Below, in pieces: positions 7,455 to 17,293 of a DNA stretch of 64,000 nucleotides. The position numbers were made by a program, and so were the translations under genes. The DNA comes from Enterococcus gallinarum NBRC 100675. GTDB taxonomy: Bacteria > Bacillota > Bacilli > Lactobacillales > Enterococcaceae. The notes under the pieces are model-generated. The model was given only the letters and a program-made list of their open reading frames with translations, had not been told where the DNA came from and made no database searches. The stretch covers positions 124,001 to 188,000 of the forward strand of contig NZ_BCQE01000004.1 in the NCBI RefSeq assembly GCF_001544275.1, in the 5' to 3' direction. Within the stretch, counting starts at the first letter, position 1, and each line of letters starts with the position of its first letter.

Positions 7455-10121
7455 TTAATTCATTGGTACTTCTTCCATTACGTAGCCTTCAATCACATCG
7501 TCTACTTTGACATCATTGAATTTCTCGATCATGGCACCACATTCAAAGCCTAGTTTTACTTCTTTCACGTCATCTTTGAAACGTTTCAAACTAGCTAATT
7601 TTCCTTCATAGATCACGATGCCGTCACGGATTACCCGCACACCGCTGTCACGGCGAATGCTGCCTTCCGTTACATAACAACCGGCGATCGTACCAACTTT
7701 AGAAACTTTGTAAGTTTCACGAACGATCATTTGACCAGTGATTTTTTCCTCAAATTCAGGATCAAGCATCCCTTTCATCGCTGTTTCGATTTCTTCGATA
7801 GCTTTGTAAATGATTCGGTGTAAACGAATATCGACTTCTTCGGCTTCGGCTTGTTGTTTAGCTTGCGGAGTTGGCCGCACATTGAAACCAATAATGATTG
7901 CGTTACTTGCTGCTGCAAGTGTCACGTCACTTTCATTGACTGCTCCAACTGCTGAATGGACAATATTGACCCGAACGCCTTCTACATCGATTTTCTTCAA
8001 TGAAGCACCCAACGCTTCAGCAGAACCTTGAACATCCGCTTTAATGATTACATTGACTTCTTTTAATTCGCCTTCTTTTAGGCTTTCAAACAGATTGTCA
8101 AGCGTTACCCGGCTGCTGGAAGCGCGTTGTTCCATCACGGCGCGTTTCGCGCGTTCTTCCCCTGCTGCACGAGCTGTCTTTTCGTCTTCAAATGTAACGA
8201 AACGATCACCAGCTTGCGGCACATCATTCAATCCGGTAATTTCAACCGGTGTAGCTGGTCCCGCTGTTTTGTCCCGACGGCCTAAATCGTTGGTCATCAC
8301 ACGAACTCGACCGAATGTGTTCCCGACAACGATAGGATCACCTACATGTAACGTTCCTTGCTGTACCAATAAGGTAGCAACCGGACCTTTTCCTTTATCC
8401 AGACGAGCTTCGATCACTGTACCGATCGCCCGTTGTGTTGGATCTGCTTTCAAGTCTTCTACTTCAGCAACAAGTAAAATCATTTCCAGCAATTCTTCAA
8501 TATTTTGACCAAATTTAGCAGAGATTTCTACAAAGATGGTATCGCCACCCCATGCTTCTGGAATCAATTCATATTCACTTAATTCTTGCATTACATGTTG
8601 CGGGTTCGCACCTGGTTTATCGATTTTGTTAACCGCAACGATGATTGGTACTTTTGCTGCTTTAGCATGGTTGATTGCTTCGACAGTTTGTGGCATTACA
8701 CCGTCATCTGCTGCTACAACTAAAATCGTAATATCAGTGATACTTGCTCCCCGTGCCCGCATACTTGTAAAGGCCGCGTGTCCAGGAGTATCCAAGAAAG
8801 TAATTGGTTTGCCATCGATATCGATTTGATAAGCACCGATATGCTGCGTGATCCCACCAGCTTCTCCGCTTGTCACGCGAGAATGGCGCAATGTGTCTAA
8901 TAACGTTGTTTTCCCGTGGTCAACGTGTCCCATGATGGTAACTACCGGCGGACGAGAAACAAGATTTTCTTGGTTTTGTTCTTCTGGTTCAAAGAATTTA
9001 TCGATATCCGCGATGTCGATTTGAACTTTTTCTTGTGGTTCAATGCCGTAATCAGTTGCTAACAATTCGATCGTATCTTTATCCAATGGTTGGTTCTGAT
9101 TGACCATAACTCCCATCATGAACAATTTCTTGATGATCTCAGCTGGCTCACGATAGATTTTTTTCGCGATATCCGCTACATTCATGCCTTCTGTATATTC
9201 CAACACTTCTGGTAATTCACGGAATTTACGTGCAGGAACTGGCGGTTTTTGTGATTGTTGCTGACGGCCTTTTTTCCCTTTTTTGTTAAATTTGTTGCGG
9301 TTGTTGTTATTGAAATTATTGTTGCGTCCGTTGTAGTTTGACTTACCACGGTTTTGATTTCCACCGCGATTTTGGTTATCACCAGCTGGACGGTTTTGTG
9401 TTCCTTGACTGCTAGTCCCTTGGTTTGGACGACTTTGTTGTCCTTGGGCTGGGCGATTTTGACTTTGATTTCCTTGGTTCGGACGATTTTGCTGTCCCTG
9501 AGCTGGGCGATTTTGTTGCCCTTGACCGCTAGGACGGTTTTGTTGTCCGGGTTTGTTGCTTGATTGATTCGTTGGACGGTTTTGCTGTCCTTGCCGATTG
9601 TTTGTGGTTTGATTATTTGGACGATTTTGTTGTCCTTGTGTTCTATTTTGGTTCGTTGGACGATTTTGTTGTCCTTGATTGTTGCGATTTTCTTGGTTAT
9701 TCACTCGATTTTGACTTCCTTGGTTATTTGGTCGATTACTTCCTTGATTTGTTGATCCGTTGTTTTGACTTGTTGGGCGGTTGGGTTGTCCTTGACCATT
9801 AGGACGAGAATTCGTCGTATTCCGCTGCCCTTGATTATTGTGTCGGTTCTGGAAGTTAGGATTATTTCTCTGCGTTTTAAATTTCTTTTGCTCTTGTTTT
9901 TCCGGCTGGTTGGCTGGTTTCTGATTTGCGGGAGTTGGTTTTGCTGATGATCGATCATTTGGATTGCCGCCTAATGACTGCCGCAATTTTTGCGCCTCTC
10001 CATCTGAGATCGCGCCCATGTGATTTTTCACATCAAAGCCTAAAGATTGTGCTTTTTCAACAACCTCTTTGCTCGATTTGTTCCATTCTTTTGCAAGTTC
10101 ATAAATTCTTTTTTTTCCCAT
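7455..10121 (-). CDS. infB: Translation initiation factor IF-2
   Basis: 888 aa. GTPase that places fMet-tRNA on the 30S subunit and promotes subunit joining. Order: IF2_N domain (1-50), a long low-complexity linker (about 55-300) made almost only of Asn, Gln, Arg, Pro and Gly with an irregular period around QNRPN, a second IF2_N domain (about 307-357), then the G domain with GHVDHGKT (about 397), DTPGH and NKID, and the beta-barrel and C-terminal fMet-tRNA domains. The linker makes the DNA of 9240-9950 repetitive and produces meaningless antisense frames. The start has GGAAGGTGA before ATG. The gene follows ylxQ by 12 bases. Confidence 0.97.
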   Translation of the reverse strand: MGKKRIYELAKEWNKSSKEVVEKAQSLGFDVKNHMGAISDGEAQKLRQSLGGNPNDRSSAKPTPANQKPANQPEKQEQKKFKTQRNNPNFQNRHNNQGQRNTTNSRPNGQGQPNRPTSQNNGSTNQGSNRPNNQGSQNRVNNQENRNNQGQQNRPTNQNRTQGQQNRPNNQTTNNRQGQQNRPTNQSSNKPGQQNRPSGQGQQNRPAQGQQNRPNQGNQSQNRPAQGQQSRPNQGTSSQGTQNRPAGDNQNRGGNQNRGKSNYNGRNNNFNNNNRNKFNKKGKKGRQQQSQKPPVPARKFRELPEVLEYTEGMNVADIAKKIYREPAEIIKKLFMMGVMVNQNQPLDKDTIELLATDYGIEPQEKVQIDIADIDKFFEPEEQNQENLVSRPPVVTIMGHVDHGKTTLLDTLRHSRVTSGEAGGITQHIGAYQIDIDGKPITFLDTPGHAAFTSMRARGASITDITILVVAADDGVMPQTVEAINHAKAAKVPIIVAVNKIDKPGANPQHVMQELSEYELIPEAWGGDTIFVEISAKFGQNIEELLEMILLVAEVEDLKADPTQRAIGTVIEARLDKGKGPVATLLVQQGTLHVGDPIVVGNTFGRVRVMTNDLGRRDKTAGPATPVEITGLNDVPQAGDRFVTFEDEKTARAAGEERAKRAVMEQRASSSRVTLDNLFESLKEGELKEVNVIIKADVQGSAEALGASLKKIDVEGVRVNIVHSAVGAVNESDVTLAAASNAIIIGFNVRPTPQAKQQAEAEEVDIRLHRIIYKAIEEIETAMKGMLDPEFEEKITGQMIVRETYKVSKVGTIAGCYVTEGSIRRDSGVRVIRDGIVIYEGKLASLKRFKDDVKEVKLGFECGAMIEKFNDVKVDDVIEGYVMEEVPMN

Positions 10122-10133
10122 GCAATCACCTTC

Positions 10134-10436
10134 CTAACCTAATATTAATTCCTGCACCTTCTTTGCAAATCCTGCATCTAGAATGCCCACCACCATTCGC
10201 GGTTTGCCAATGGCTGAACTGATTTCATCGGCAGAAAATGTATCTAGGAGCGGAATTTCATAATAAGAACTTTTGTCCTTTATTTTCTTTTGTGTATTTT
10301 TACCAGCGTCACTAGCGACAAGTACGAGAGCTGCTCGTTGTTGACGAATCTCTTTTAACGTCATCTCTTCGCCAGTGATCAATTTCCCAGCACGCATGGC
10401 TAGTCCTAACATATTCAATGCTTTTTGTTTATTCAT
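10134..10436 (-). CDS. ylxQ: L7Ae-family RNA-binding protein YlxQ
   Basis: 100 aa with the L7Ae/L30e/Gadd45 fold signature (LGLAMRAGKLITGEE, LVLVASDAGKN). Paralogues bind kink-turn RNA; the exact role in this operon is not settled. ATG at 10436 preferred over an in-frame TTG at 10442. The start overlaps the end of rnpM by 8 bases, which suggests coupled translation. Confidence 0.9.
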   Translation of the reverse strand: MNKQKALNMLGLAMRAGKLITGEEMTLKEIRQQRAALVLVASDAGKNTQKKIKDKSSYYEIPLLDTFSADEISSAIGKPRMVVGILDAGFAKKVQELILG

Positions 10437-10725
10437 TTGCAAATAACTCTCTTCGGGCTTTTTGATGCGTCACATAGTCTAAGAGTTCTTGATAAAATTC
10501 ATCTGACAATTTCGTCTCTAATACTCTATCCAAGATCCGCTTATCCCAAGCTAATTGCGCTTCCTCTGGTTCGATAGCGATGTACGCTCCTCGACCCGGC
10601 ATCTTGCCGGATGGATCGATCGCAACGGTTCCTTCTTTCGAACGGGTGATGCGCAGCATTTCTTTTTTGGGAATCATTTCCCCTGAAACAACAGATTTTC
10701 GTAAAGGAATTTTTCGTTTTTTCAT
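10429..10725 (-). CDS. rnpM: RNase P modulator RnpM (YlxR)
   Basis: 98 aa of the YlxR (DUF448) family. The GRGAY signature is near residue 45, after the basic N-terminus KKRKIPLRKSVV. In B. subtilis the protein binds the RNase P RNA and modulates its activity; earlier work called it a nucleoid-linked regulator. Between nusA and ylxQ in the conserved operon order. Confidence 0.93.
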   Translation of the reverse strand: MKKRKIPLRKSVVSGEMIPKKEMLRITRSKEGTVAIDPSGKMPGRGAYIAIEPEEAQLAWDKRILDRVLETKLSDEFYQELLDYVTHQKARRELFANE

Positions 10726-10742
10726 CGCGATCTCTCCTTGAC

Positions 10743-11939
10743 TTATTTTTCGTCAAAATCCATGTTTTCGTAATCGTCTGCCGTCATATCTGAAGCAATG
10801 ATCATTTCGTCGTGAGACTCATTGTCTTCGACATTGCTTTCTTGACTTTCAACAGCCTCGCCTTCATCGATATAGGCGCCTTCTTCTAATTTTGCATAAA
10901 ATTCTTCCATGTCTGACTCCGATTTGATATCGATCTTAAAGCCAGTCAATTTCGCAGCCAAACGGGCATTTTGTCCGCGTTTACCAATGGCAAGCGATAG
11001 CTGATAATCAGGTACGACTACCGTACAAGCTTTCGGATTATCCACATCAAAAATAACATCAGTCACTTCTGCTGGATTCAATGCATTTGCAATAAATACC
11101 GCTGGATCATCATTCCACTCAACGATATCCATGTTCTCACCTTTTAATTCATTAACGATTGCTTGAACCCGTTGTCCTTTTGGACCAACACAAGTTCCGA
11201 CAGGATCGACATTGGCATCAAATGAGCGCACAGCTACTTTAGAACGGTCTCCTGCTTCTCTGGCAATGCTGACGATTTCAACTGTACCATCATAAACTTC
11301 CGGTACTTCTTGTTCAAATAAACGGCGTAATAAATCAGGATGACTACGGCTTACAAAAACTTGAGGCCCTTTCGAAGTATTTTCGACCCGAGAAACAAAT
11401 ACTTTGATCCGATCGTGAGGTTGATAGAATTCATTTGGCATTTGATCTTGTTTTGATAATACTGCTTCGATTTTTCCAAGGTTCACATAGATATAGCGAT
11501 TGTCTTGACGTTCAACGATCCCTTGCAGGATATCTTTTTCATAGGCACTGAATTCATTGTAGATGATTGTCCGTTCTGCCTCGCGCACCCGTTGCAAAAT
11601 GACCTGTTTTGCTGTTTGAGCAGCTATCCGGCCAAAATCTTTCGGGGTCACTTCGAAACGGATCTTATCGCCAATCTCGTAAGCAGGATTGATCGTCATG
11701 GCTTCTTTCAAAGACACTTCCAATTGAGAGTCCATTACTTCTTCGGTCACTTCTTTGACTGCATAAACGTGAATATTGCCTTTTTTCTGGTCAAATTCAA
11801 CTTCTACATTTTGCGCTTGACCATAATGACGTTTGTACGCTGACACTAACGCGGCTTCCAATGCGTCAATGACGATCTCTTTTGAAATGCCTTTTTCTGC
11901 TTCCAATGCATCAAGTGCATTTAACATTTCTTTACTCAT
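10743..11939 (-). CDS. nusA: Transcription termination/antitermination factor NusA
   Basis: 398 aa, normal for Firmicutes, which lack the C-terminal acidic repeats of proteobacterial NusA. The N-terminal RNA polymerase-binding domain (1-125) is followed by S1 (about 130-200) and two KH domains; VGPKGQRVQAI and LAIGKRGQNARLAAKL are the GXXG loops. An acidic tail from about residue 350 ends the protein. It binds RNA polymerase and promotes pausing and intrinsic termination. The leader of this operon carries a terminator through which it may repress itself. Confidence 0.97.
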   Translation of the reverse strand: MSKEMLNALDALEAEKGISKEIVIDALEAALVSAYKRHYGQAQNVEVEFDQKKGNIHVYAVKEVTEEVMDSQLEVSLKEAMTINPAYEIGDKIRFEVTPKDFGRIAAQTAKQVILQRVREAERTIIYNEFSAYEKDILQGIVERQDNRYIYVNLGKIEAVLSKQDQMPNEFYQPHDRIKVFVSRVENTSKGPQVFVSRSHPDLLRRLFEQEVPEVYDGTVEIVSIAREAGDRSKVAVRSFDANVDPVGTCVGPKGQRVQAIVNELKGENMDIVEWNDDPAVFIANALNPAEVTDVIFDVDNPKACTVVVPDYQLSLAIGKRGQNARLAAKLTGFKIDIKSESDMEEFYAKLEEGAYIDEGEAVESQESNVEDNESHDEMIIASDMTADDYENMDFDEK

Positions 11940-11960
11940 GATTCTTCCATTCCTCCGTGT

Positions 11961-12434
11961 TTAAAATTGGATTGCTAAACGAGCTTTGGCAATATTTTTC
12001 CGTTCGATCGTTAGTTCTTTTTCTCTTGTTTTGATTCGAATCTTAATGACTAGTTGTTCTTCATCAAAGGACTGCAAAAAGCCTTCAAATTGCTTTTCGC
12101 CTTCCACCGGCTGATACAAGGAAAGATGGATATACTCTCCAACTGCACGGTGATAGTCCTCTTCTTTTTTGAGGGGGCGTTCAGCACCAGGCGAGGATAC
12201 CTCTAAGAAATAGGCTTGTGGGATCGGATCTGGATCACAGGCATCCAATTTATCACTCAGTTGTTCACTGACAAAGGCACATTCTTCAATATCGATTCCG
12301 CCCTCTTTGTCAATAAACACCCTTAGAAACCAGCTTTTTCCTTCCTTAACAAATTCTACCTCAACTAATTCAAAATTTTGCGCTTCCAGAATGGGGGTCA
12401 CAATTGTTGTGACAGTTTCCACCACTGTACTCAC
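11961..12434 (-). CDS. rimP: Ribosome maturation factor RimP
   Basis: 157 aa, family length, acting in 30S assembly. Motifs include [18 protein letters not shown] and [12 protein letters not shown]. First gene of the rimP-nusA-rnpM-ylxQ-infB-rbfA operon. A strong AAAGGAGG precedes the start. The transcript begins about 95 bases upstream and passes the terminator hairpin at 12482-12511. Confidence 0.96.
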   Translation of the reverse strand: MSTVVETVTTIVTPILEAQNFELVEVEFVKEGKSWFLRVFIDKEGGIDIEECAFVSEQLSDKLDACDPDPIPQAYFLEVSSPGAERPLKKEEDYHRAVGEYIHLSLYQPVEGEKQFEGFLQSFDEEQLVIKIRIKTREKELTIERKNIAKARLAIQF

Positions 12435-12481
12435 ACGACATCGCCTCCTTTATTTCTCAACGAAACGAACTTCATTCCATT

Positions 12482-12511
12482 AAAAAGAGTGAGCGAAAAA
12501 ACCGCTCACTC
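12482..12511 (-). terminator. Leader terminator (attenuator) of the nusA operon
   Basis: A 9-bp stem (12487-12495 with 12503-12511, arms GAGTGAGCG and complement) with a 7-base loop is followed on the minus strand by a run of five T. It lies between the rimP promoter and the rimP start, so it must be bypassed to express the operon. In B. subtilis NusA-dependent termination in the equivalent leader autoregulates nusA. Confidence 0.85.
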
Positions 12512-12534
12512 ACTCTAAGTATCATTACTATGTA

Positions 12535-12563
12535 AATATAACATAGTTTACTAACAAATTCAA
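12535..12563 (-). promoter_or_regulatory. Sigma-A promoter of the rimP-nusA-infB operon
   Basis: TTGAAT at 12558-12563 and TATATT at 12535-12540 with a 17-base spacer on the minus strand. Start predicted near 12528, about 17 bases before the leader terminator stem. Confidence 0.8.
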
Positions 12564-12680
12564 GTATCCTAGCATTTTGTGGCTTTTTCTGAAAATTTTC
12601 CATCTAATTTCTTAAAATTTCTGCCCCCAGAATACTTCCTTGTTCCCTATATCTCAAAATGGACAGCTGTCTTTCTAGAT

Positions 12681-13019
12681 TCAAGCAATGAAGGCGACAA
12701 GCTTCGCGATGACTTGTGGAAGCAAAGCCTTCGGATCAAAATCCATCGGCGCTTGATCAGGAAAAAAGTGCCACATGCGGTAGCCATAAACGCCCAGAAC
12801 AGCAATCATCAGTCCAAGCCAAAAGTAGCGATTTTGATTGATACGCTGAACCATGGGCTTTTTCCAGAAAATGACAAGTAACACTAGCAAAGGAGCGAGC
12901 CAAAAAAGTGGATGAAAATAAAAAGCGCCTGGTATGTCACCTTCAAAAAGATGCAAATAGGCGCGAGTCATTCCACATCCAGGGCAAGGAACCCCCGTCA
13001 GCAGTTTAAACGGACACAT
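12681..13019 (-). CDS. DUF2752 membrane protein
   Basis: 112 aa with two or three membrane segments and the DUF2752 signature CPFKLLTGVPCPGCGMTRA at the N-terminus, whose cysteines are conserved in the family. Function is unknown. The ATG at 13019 shares its A with the TAA stop of the preceding gene (TAATG), so translation is coupled; a TTG five codons earlier is possible but less likely. Confidence 0.85.
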   Translation of the reverse strand: MCPFKLLTGVPCPGCGMTRAYLHLFEGDIPGAFYFHPLFWLAPLLVLLVIFWKKPMVQRINQNRYFWLGLMIAVLGVYGYRMWHFFPDQAPMDFDPKALLPQVIAKLVAFIA

Positions 13020-13435
13020 TAATAATCGGTCCAATCATCAGTGTCTTGAGTAACTGATTGGCTTGCAGAATCTGCAGACTCCCACACTTGATTCATATCC
13101 GATTGTAAAATGGCCATATTGATAATGTCCAAACCAAAAATCGCTAAGACAACAAACAACACTTTATTATCATTTATACGTGGAAATTTCGTTTTTTCCT
13201 GTGCAGTGATAAAAATGTCCGCGATTCGATACCACCAATAAATTTGGTACAACCCGCAAGTAATGATCGTCAACAACACAGACATGCCTGGGGTAAGGCG
13301 ATAATCTTCACTATATTCTGTCAAATCTTGCGTGGTTTGGTATAACCAGAAAAGTGAATAGATGCCGCAAGTAATAATAGTTAGTAAAATCACCATTAAA
13401 ATGGACTTTTTCTTGGATTGATAATTTTGATACAT
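13019..13435 (-). CDS. DUF4234 membrane protein
   Basis: 138 aa. Two copies of a hydrophobic motif (ILLTIITCGIYSLFWLYQ and VLLTIITCGLYQIYWWYR) define the DUF4234 family; a third hydrophobic segment follows near residue 92, then a short acidic Ser/Asp-rich tail. Function unknown. AAGGAG precedes the ATG. It forms a two-gene unit with the DUF2752 protein, a common pairing in Firmicutes. Confidence 0.85.
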   Translation of the reverse strand: MYQNYQSKKKSILMVILLTIITCGIYSLFWLYQTTQDLTEYSEDYRLTPGMSVLLTIITCGLYQIYWWYRIADIFITAQEKTKFPRINDNKVLFVVLAIFGLDIINMAILQSDMNQVWESADSASQSVTQDTDDWTDY

Positions 13436-13728
13436 CGGTTACTCCTTCTAAAAGATTGAATCTTTTTACTTTTCTTCCAATTATACACCAATCCAAAAAA
13501 GTGGAAAGTCCTTTTAAAGGAAATTTATTTCAATAATAATGAAAAAAAAGGATGTAATCTAAGCTTTTTAATAAACGAAACCTCTGAGGGACATTGGGGA
13601 TGCTGTTAATCTCCAACTAGTCTCCAGTAATAACGCCAGCTGGAGAAACACCTTTTTTCCACTGTCATTCGGATAGTCTCATTTTTTGCTTCTATTACAA
13701 TCCTTTTATTACAACCCTTTTAATTCAT

Positions 13729-15669
13729 TTATACGCGACTATAATTTTTTACTTCTGCTGCCATTGCATCAACAAAGATATTTAGTTCTTCAACGTTCGT
13801 TTCTTTGCTGCCATAACGACGAATATTGACAGTTGCATCTTTGACTTCTTGATCTCCGACAACTAACTGATAAGGAATTTTTTGCATTTGTGATGCGCGA
13901 ATTTTGTAGCCCATTTTTTCATTGCGATCGTCCACTTCCACACGTAAACCTTGTGATTGAAGACGTTCTTTGATCTCATAAGCATAATCGCTGTGTGCAT
14001 CGACTGAAACAGGAATGATCGTTGCTTGGATCGGTGCCAACCAAGTTGGAAATGCACCTTTGTAAACTTCTGTTAAGTAGGCAACGAAACGTTCCATTGT
14101 TGAAACGATCCCGCGATGGATCACGACTGGACGATGTGTATTTTCGCCATCTTCACCAACATAAGTTAAGTCGAAACGTTCTGGTAATAAGAAATCTAAT
14201 TGGATCGTGGAAAGCGTTTCTTCCATACCCAAAGCAGTTTTTACTTGAACGTCTAATTTTGGACCATAGAACGCTGCTTCCCCTTCTGCTTCGAAATAAT
14301 CCAAATTCAATTCATCCATCGCTGCTTTCAGCATGGTTTGGGCATTTTCCCACATCGCATCATCATCGAAGTATTTATCTTTGTTTTCTGGATCACGATA
14401 GCTCAAACGGAAGCGGTAATCTGTTACATTGAAATCTTTATAGACTTCAACCATCAAATCCAAAGTACGTTTGAATTCATCTTTGATTTGATCAGGACGA
14501 ACAAATGTATGTCCATCATTTAGAGTCATTTCCCGAACCCGTTGCAACCCAGAAAGAGCGCCAGATTTTTCGTAACGGTGCATCATCCCTAATTCAGCGA
14601 TACGAATCGGCAATTCACGATAAGAGTGAATATCATTTTTGTAGACCATCATATGATGCGGACAATTCATCGGACGAAGAACAAGCATTTCGCCATCTCC
14701 CATGTCCATTGGCGGAAACATATCTTCATGATAATGATCCCAGTGTCCAGAAGTCTTGTAAAGATCAACATTTGCCATGATTGGTGTATAAACGTGTTGG
14801 TAACCTAAACTTACTTCTTTGTCCACGATGTAACGTTCAATTGTACGACGAATGGTTGCACCTTTTGGCAACCAAAATGGTAGCCCGGCACCAACTTCTG
14901 GAGAGAGCATGAATAAGTCTAACTCTTTCCCTAGCTTGCGGTGATCCCGCTCTTTGGCTTCTTCTCGTAAACGAATAAATTCTTTCAAATCTTTTTTGTC
15001 AAAGAACGCTGTTCCATAGACCCGTTGCATCATTTGGTTATTTGAATTTCCACGCCAGTAAGCTCCTGCCACAGATAAAAGTTTGAACACTTGAATCCGT
15101 CCTGTTGATGGCACGTGAGGCCCGCGGCATAGATCAACAAACTCTCCTTGTTGATAGGCAGTAATCGTTTCATCTTCTGGTAGTTCACTGATCAATTCTA
15201 CTTTATATGGATCTTCAGCAAATAGTTCTAAAGCTTCTTTTTTCGATAATACACGACGTTCGATCGGTAGATTTTCTTTAACGATTTTCATCATTTCTGC
15301 TTCAATTGCTGGTAAATCTTCGGCAGTTACAGGGTTTTCTCCATTATCTGTATCATAATAGAATCCTGTATCGATAGCTGGTCCCACTCCAAAATGAATG
15401 TTTGGATAAAGGCGACGCATCGCCTGAGCCATTAAGTGAGCTGCTGAATGGCGAACCAAACCTAAAGCATCCTCATGATCCGGTGTGACGATTTCGATTT
15501 GTGCATCCTCTTCAATCCCTCGATCAAGATCAATCAACTGACCATTGACCTTTCCTGCTAAGGCTTTTTTCGCTAAACTTTTAGAGATTCCTTCAGCAAT
15601 TTCTTTTGTTGTGATGCCAACTGCAAATTCTTTTTTCGCCCCATCTGGGAATGTAATTGTTAGTGTCAT
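13729..15669 (-). CDS. thrS: Threonyl-tRNA synthetase
   Basis: 646 aa, full length. Domains in order: TGS (1-62), editing domain with [11 protein letters not shown] near residue 73, class II catalytic core with [12 protein letters not shown] (zinc-binding Cys) and [13 protein letters not shown] (motif 3 region), and the C-terminal anticodon-binding domain from about 545. It charges tRNA-Thr with threonine. Expression is controlled by the T-box leader at 15714-15975. No clear terminator was seen in the 290 bases after the stop. Confidence 0.97.
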   Translation of the reverse strand: MTLTITFPDGAKKEFAVGITTKEIAEGISKSLAKKALAGKVNGQLIDLDRGIEEDAQIEIVTPDHEDALGLVRHSAAHLMAQAMRRLYPNIHFGVGPAIDTGFYYDTDNGENPVTAEDLPAIEAEMMKIVKENLPIERRVLSKKEALELFAEDPYKVELISELPEDETITAYQQGEFVDLCRGPHVPSTGRIQVFKLLSVAGAYWRGNSNNQMMQRVYGTAFFDKKDLKEFIRLREEAKERDHRKLGKELDLFMLSPEVGAGLPFWLPKGATIRRTIERYIVDKEVSLGYQHVYTPIMANVDLYKTSGHWDHYHEDMFPPMDMGDGEMLVLRPMNCPHHMMVYKNDIHSYRELPIRIAELGMMHRYEKSGALSGLQRVREMTLNDGHTFVRPDQIKDEFKRTLDLMVEVYKDFNVTDYRFRLSYRDPENKDKYFDDDAMWENAQTMLKAAMDELNLDYFEAEGEAAFYGPKLDVQVKTALGMEETLSTIQLDFLLPERFDLTYVGEDGENTHRPVVIHRGIVSTMERFVAYLTEVYKGAFPTWLAPIQATIIPVSVDAHSDYAYEIKERLQSQGLRVEVDDRNEKMGYKIRASQMQKIPYQLVVGDQEVKDATVNIRRYGSKETNVEELNIFVDAMAAEVKNYSRV

Positions 15670-15713
15670 TTGTTTTCCCCCTACTGATTTATTTGATCAA
15701 TGAATGATTTGAA

Positions 15714-15975
15714 CCAAAAAAAGTCCTAGTATCAGATAACGATACTAGGACGAAGATTTCGTGGTTCCACCTAATTTCAAATACAACAACGCTGTATTTC
15801 TTTGACGGGATAACGGTACGACCGCCTTTGTTTCAACAAAGGTTTGAAAAAGTGGTCATCCATTGGTTTTCTTCCAGGAAATTTTCAGCCGTGATTTCCC
15901 TCTCTTATCGAAGACTCTCAAATTCAGGTGTCTTTTTCATCAATCAATTATGGCTTCATTTAACCACTATCTGCT
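15714..15975 (-). promoter_or_regulatory. T-box riboswitch of thrS
   Basis: Minus-strand leader. Stem I is closed by AGTGGT/ACCACT (15963-15968 with 15851-15856); an internal loop holds the specifier ACC (threonine) at 15865-15867, followed by A and the ATGG helix. The T-box bulge sequence AGGTGGAACCACG is at 15760-15772. The terminator has an 11-bp stem (15723-15733 with 15741-15751) and seven U. Uncharged tRNA-Thr(GGU) would pair with specifier and T-box and allow read-through into thrS. Confidence 0.93.
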
Positions 15976-15991
15976 TAAAAAATCAAGTAAA

Positions 15992-16168
15992 TTATTTCCA
16001 ATCACCATTAACTGCATACTGACCTTTTTTCATTTCGTTGATAATGACATGAATATGTTCTTTTGGTGCCCCAGTATTTTTGTGGACTGCTTCAGTAATT
16101 TCTTTCATCATATTGGTCAATTGTTCTTGCGATCGGCCTTCTACTAATTCTACATGAATAAATGGCAT
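15992..16168 (-). CDS. 4-oxalocrotonate tautomerase-like protein
   Basis: 58 aa, the family length. After removal of Met the catalytic Pro-1 is exposed ([13 protein letters not shown]) and Arg-11 is present. Small tautomerases use Pro-1 as general base on enol/keto substrates; the physiological substrate in enterococci is not known. ATG at 16168 has GAGGAG upstream; the longer frame to 16219 does not fit the family. It ends just before the thrS leader. Confidence 0.88.
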   Translation of the reverse strand: MPFIHVELVEGRSQEQLTNMMKEITEAVHKNTGAPKEHIHVIINEMKKGQYAVNGDWK

Positions 16169-16293
16169 AGTCATCACTCCTCTGTTCATTAGTATACGCT
16201 TCTTAATTATGCTCTGCAATAATCCGCTCTATTATCGAACGACTGTTCCTTATCAAGAATAAGCGTTACTGACAATCTAAAGATTCTTCCATT

Positions 16294-17157
16294 TCATTTG
16301 GCTGGCTCTTCACGCCATTTTCTCGAATGCCATTTTTGAACATACTTCATCACCTTACTGGCTTCATCTTCATGGTACAAAAAATGGTGTTGTCTGCTTA
16401 CATAACGAGCAATCTCATCAAATAGTTGAACGATTTTCCATAATGATTCGCCGCAAGCCTCAACAGATGAAAAACAAAGCGCCGTCAACCGCTCATACTC
16501 TTCTTCTGATAAATAACTTTGAAGATATTTATGGTTCTTTCCGGTACTGAGACGATAGTCTGCTTGATGCGCTAGATACCAGTCATATTGCCGAAGCAAC
16601 TCTTGCCAGCAAATTTGGTACAAATGGTCGGCGGCATAGAAAAGCTGATTTCTGACAAGCCCTTTGACGACATAAGTCGCTACCCACCAAAATTCGTTAC
16701 AACTGTCATGAAACGCTTTTTCTGTCGGTGGTTTAATAAAAAAGATAGAGGCATCAGGAACTGTCATTCCCTCTAGAAGTTCTTTTGGATCATAGAGACG
16801 CTCAAGAAAGGGTTCAGCTTGCAACAAATGGATCAATTCAACTGGACAAAGCATCAAGTCTATGCGATTGCCATCTTCAAAATGCATCAAAAATGTAAAA
16901 CGACCTCCCAAAGAGGGTTGCGAAAGCACAGAACTTTCTGGAGTCTGCATGATCATGATCTGTCCGAATTCTTCCAGCCAGCTAGGTTCTGCTATTAGTT
17001 CTTGCATATTGTCAACAATATAAACGATATCATAATCTTGAAACCGATCGCTTATTGCATTAGGTTCTCGCCGGGACCCAGAGATTGCGATTGCTTGGAC
17101 ACCAATTTTTTGACCAACTCGTAAAATCACTGCTATCATTTCAGCTTCATTCCGCAC
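16294..17157 (-). CDS. ANT(6)-like aminoglycoside nucleotidyltransferase
   Basis: 287 aa. Matches the streptomycin 6-adenylyltransferase family (AadE/ANT(6)): the nucleotidyltransferase motif GSR followed by FQDYDIVYIV near residues 28-50, and LDPKELL-like, CNEFWWVATYVVKGL and DDHL-like blocks further on. The GTG at 17157 is preferred because AAAGGGGGGA precedes it. It sits among housekeeping genes without mobile-element signs, so it looks like a chromosomal homologue. Whether it confers streptomycin resistance is not shown. Confidence 0.82.
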   Translation of the reverse strand: MRNEAEMIAVILRVGQKIGVQAIAISGSRREPNAISDRFQDYDIVYIVDNMQELIAEPSWLEEFGQIMIMQTPESSVLSQPSLGGRFTFLMHFEDGNRIDLMLCPVELIHLLQAEPFLERLYDPKELLEGMTVPDASIFFIKPPTEKAFHDSCNEFWWVATYVVKGLVRNQLFYAADHLYQICWQELLRQYDWYLAHQADYRLSTGKNHKYLQSYLSEEEYERLTALCFSSVEACGESLWKIVQLFDEIARYVSRQHHFLYHEDEASKVMKYVQKWHSRKWREEPAK

Positions 17158-17251
17158 AGCTATCCCCCCTTTCTTTGAACCCATTGATCTCAAAAGCATA
17201 CTTAAATTTTACCATAGAACGATTTTTCAGACGACATTCGTAAAGATTGTA

Positions 17252-17260
17252 TGCTATAAT
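17252..17260 (+). promoter_or_regulatory. Extended -10 promoter of helD
   Basis: TGC followed by TATAAT (17255-17260), 33 bases before the GTG start. No good -35 was seen. Confidence 0.55.
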
Positions 17261-17293
17261 TTTATGTCGCAATTTTTTTAAGGAGGATTCCTT

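Noticed and set aside
9240-9950. Tandem repeats that look CRISPR-like
   Set aside because: The repeats are irregular, in frame with the IF-2 linker and lack unique spacers or cas genes.
9354-9963. Several hydrophobic plus-strand frames opposite infB
   Set aside because: They mirror the low-complexity Asn/Gln/Arg linker codons of IF-2, have no ribosome sites and no gene-like start.
13600-13650. CTCCAG/CTGGAG inverted repeats as thrS terminator
   Set aside because: The stem is short and no U run follows on the minus strand, so it is not called.
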